The notes under the pieces are model-generated. The model saw only the letters and a program-made list of their open reading frames with translations. It was not told the origin of the DNA and did not search any database. A DNA stretch of 64,000 bases from Clostridium aceticum (GTDB lineage: Bacteria > Bacillota > Clostridia > Peptostreptococcales > Natronincolaceae). Below are positions 62,150 to 64,000 of this stretch, piece by piece. How positions within the stretch are numbered: position 1 is the first letter of the stretch; every line of letters starts with the position of its first letter. Location of the stretch: NCBI RefSeq assembly GCF_001042715.1, contig NZ_CP009687.1, positions 4,083,418 through 4,147,417 of the forward strand, in the 5' to 3' direction. The position numbers were made by a program, and so were the translations under genes.

Positions 62150-64000
62150 TTATTCTATTTCTCTTAACCTTTCTATAGCACTTCCTTTTTTAATGCTGTA
62201 AAATGCAACATAAGGCACAACTAATGATAGTGCAATCAGTATTGGATAGGTAATTAATAATGGAGATACAATGAACTTATAACTAAAGAACCATAATTCA
62301 CTGATAATGCCCCAAATTACCCCTACAGAAAATATAATTCCTAATATCAACGAAAGAATCATGGTGTAACCAGCATAATATAGACCTTCAAAACATAGCA
62401 TTTTCTTCAGTTGCTTACCTGTCATACCTATACTTTGTAACATAGCAAATTCCTTTCTCCTTGCCCATATGCTAGTGAACATAGCGTTTATAAAATTTAG
62501 TATCCCGATTAAACCATTTATAAAGCTAAGTATACCTCCAACCACAATTAGCATGTTTTGAAGGTCTTTAAAGTTATCTACATAGGTTTGCTTAGATTCA
62601 TAATTCATAAGAGGTTCTGTCTTATTGATGTATTCCTTGATAAGTTTCTCCATATCCTCTTCCTTGCCATCCTCCACATTGAATGCATAAGTCATAACAA
62701 CAGGTTTGGTAACTATCTTTAAGTATTCTTCTTCTGGTAAATACATAGCAAATTCATCAAAGAAACGAGTAGACATAGAATATGTTTTTATTCTAGCTTT
62801 TGCCATAACTTCGTATTCATGTTCTTTACCATCTACTGTTATCTTGACAGTGTTCCCTATCCCATAATGGGATGTATTCCAAAGTATATCCCCATGGTCA
62901 CCTTCATGAACTCCCTCAATGATGTATTTTCCGCTTTTCAGTTTTTCTATATCCAGTTTTCCTTCCACAATATCTAATCGTAAAAGGGGAAAATCCTCCA
63001 TACCATATAAGTCTAATTTTGGCTGTCCATCCATAGCTTCATTTAACGGATCCCCAAAATAGCTAAGTTCATTAGGATCTTCCCGGTATATGGAACAATC
63101 ACCAACATAAATATTATAGTAAATCCTACCGCCTTCTTCAAAGCCCTCTTCTTTCTCTACTTCAGATATAAAACTTTCACTAAGTTCATCTTCTTCAAAT
63201 CGAAAATGGTTCAGATTGAAATAATTGGCATGGCCGATGAGGAAATCAGCATCCACAAATTTGGAGATATATTTGTCCATATCAAAACCGCTAGAGATTG
63301 TAAACACCGAATTGAGTAGTACCAAACTCAGGGTCATAGATATAATAGCGATGATGGTTCTTTTCTTATTTCTCCCAAGGTTAGATAGCGCCATTTTCCA
63401 TAGCTTTCCACCATCGGTGGTCTCCTTAGTGTTTTTGTTTGTTTTCTGGCTGTTTTCGCTATATCGTACCGCCTCTATAGGCGAAACCTTCCCTGCAATT
63501 TTACCAGGCTTTTGAATACTAATAAACACTGTTATTAAAGCAAATATTGAAGCACCTATGAAAATGAAAGGGTTTAAGGAAACAATAGCATTTTCACCAC
63601 CAAAACTTGTAACACCCATAACCATTGGTAGTAATACCTTGCCAAGTAAAAATCCTATACAAAGACCAATTGGGATACCTATTACAGCTAATAAAATGGC
63701 CTGGCATGAGATCATTCTTTTGATTTGTTTGGATGTTGTACCGATTGTCTTTAATAAGCCATATAGTTTGATATCTTTAATAACGGAAATTTGAAAAATA
63801 TTATAAATGATCAAATAACCTGTACTCATGATTAATAGCAATAAAATAAGTACAGAGATCATCGTTACTGGGTCAGCCTTTGAAAAATTACTTGATAGAT
63901 AGGCCCAGTTTACATTATTCACTATATCAGTAGGTATCAATTCACTTTTTTCATTATCCTTAGGAATTGTATAGCCACCATCACTAATTACCCTGTATAG
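62150..64000 (-). CDS. FtsX-like ABC transporter permease, 5' part beyond the window
   Basis: At least 616 codons; the frame stays open to the window edge, so the N-terminus is missing. Two FtsX-type permease domains are visible: the first has LILLLLIMSTGYLIIYNIFQIS and KLYGLLKTIGTTSKQIKRM, and the second SFINGLIGILNFINAMFTSI, then RRKEFAMLQSIGMTGKQLKKM. A large extracytoplasmic domain lies between. Such proteins work with a separate ATPase in lipoprotein export, peptide resistance or septum functions. The ATPase gene would lie outside the window. The stop TAA is at 62150. Confidence 0.85.
   Translation of the reverse strand, partial: LYRVISDGGYTIPKDNEKSELIPTDIVNNVNWAYLSSNFSKADPVTMISVLILLLLIMSTGYLIIYNIFQISVIKDIKLYGLLKTIGTTSKQIKRMISCQAILLAVIGIPIGLCIGFLLGKVLLPMVMGVTSFGGENAIVSLNPFIFIGASIFALITVFISIQKPGKIAGKVSPIEAVRYSENSQKTNKNTKETTDGGKLWKMALSNLGRNKKRTIIAIISMTLSLVLLNSVFTISSGFDMDKYISKFVDADFLIGHANYFNLNHFRFEEDELSESFISEVEKEEGFEEGGRIYYNIYVGDCSIYREDPNELSYFGDPLNEAMDGQPKLDLYGMEDFPLLRLDIVEGKLDIEKLKSGKYIIEGVHEGDHGDILWNTSHYGIGNTVKITVDGKEHEYEVMAKARIKTYSMSTRFFDEFAMYLPEEEYLKIVTKPVVMTYAFNVEDGKEEDMEKLIKEYINKTEPLMNYESKQTYVDNFKDLQNMLIVVGGILSFINGLIGILNFINAMFTSIWARRKEFAMLQSIGMTGKQLKKMLCFEGLYYAGYTMILSLILGIIFSVGVIWGIISELWFFSYKFIVSPLLITYPILIALSLVVPYVAFYSIKKGSAIERLREIE

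Overview
The window looks like the chromosome of a low-GC, spore-lineage anaerobic Firmicute of the Clostridia, possibly an Alkaliphilus-like organism. The lineage is inferred from AT-rich composition, AAGGAGG-type ribosome sites with frequent TTG/GTG starts, sodium-linked transporters, a LUD protein, an NADH-dependent [4Fe-4S] old-yellow-enzyme reductase, and several proteins typical of that group (DUF4179, DUF2000, BTAD response regulators). I saw no rRNA, tRNA, CRISPR array, prophage or intact insertion sequence.

Left part (1-10.9 kb): an NSS-family sodium symporter with a structured leader, a stand-alone CofE-like gamma-glutamyl ligase, metF, and a remnant of an AEC permease. These are followed by a five-gene ABC-importer operon (TIM-barrel isomerase, lipoprotein, fused permease, ATPase, PHP phosphoesterase) divergent from an RpiR/MurR-type regulator. 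Its substrate is unknown; the context suggests a phosphorylated or sugar-like compound.

The most interesting region is 10.9-26.5 kb. A sigma-54 activator (21.2-22.8 kb) lies next to a good -24/-12 promoter with two similar upstream dyads. The promoter faces a BCCT betaine transporter, a 4Fe-4S protein, a histidine-ammonia-lyase homologue, a small membrane protein, a three-subunit molybdenum hydroxylase and a second lyase homologue. Both lyase homologues have lost the Ala-Ser-Gly triad that forms the MIO cofactor. MIO-less members of this fold include ergothionase, which removes trimethylamine from the histidine betaine ergothioneine, so the locus reads as a catabolic system for an aromatic amino acid betaine. 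A divergent enoate-reductase-like flavoenzyme and an iron alcohol dehydrogenase may belong to it. This is inference from gene content and motif loss.

Middle part (26.6-49.5 kb): a PucR-type regulator and an NhaC antiporter; an 8-kb block (surface stalk protein plus a two-component system with two kinase modules) flanked by direct copies of the 3' end of nfo; nfo; a baeRF-like protein; two tandem ECF sigma factor/membrane-protein pairs; a repeat-rich stretch with LUD, alpha/beta hydrolase and pentapeptide-repeat genes; and a ROK regulator.

Right part (49.7-64 kb): a xylose operon (xylF-xylG-xylH-xylA) with galM upstream and the ROK regulator downstream; a probable frameshifted gene; a DUF2000/AraC pair; an acetoacetate-decarboxylase-like gene; a lipoprotein; an Sm-like small protein; a nitroreductase-like protein; and an FtsX-type permease cut by the window edge. 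Short dispersed repeats occur in several intergenic spaces between 40 and 60 kb.
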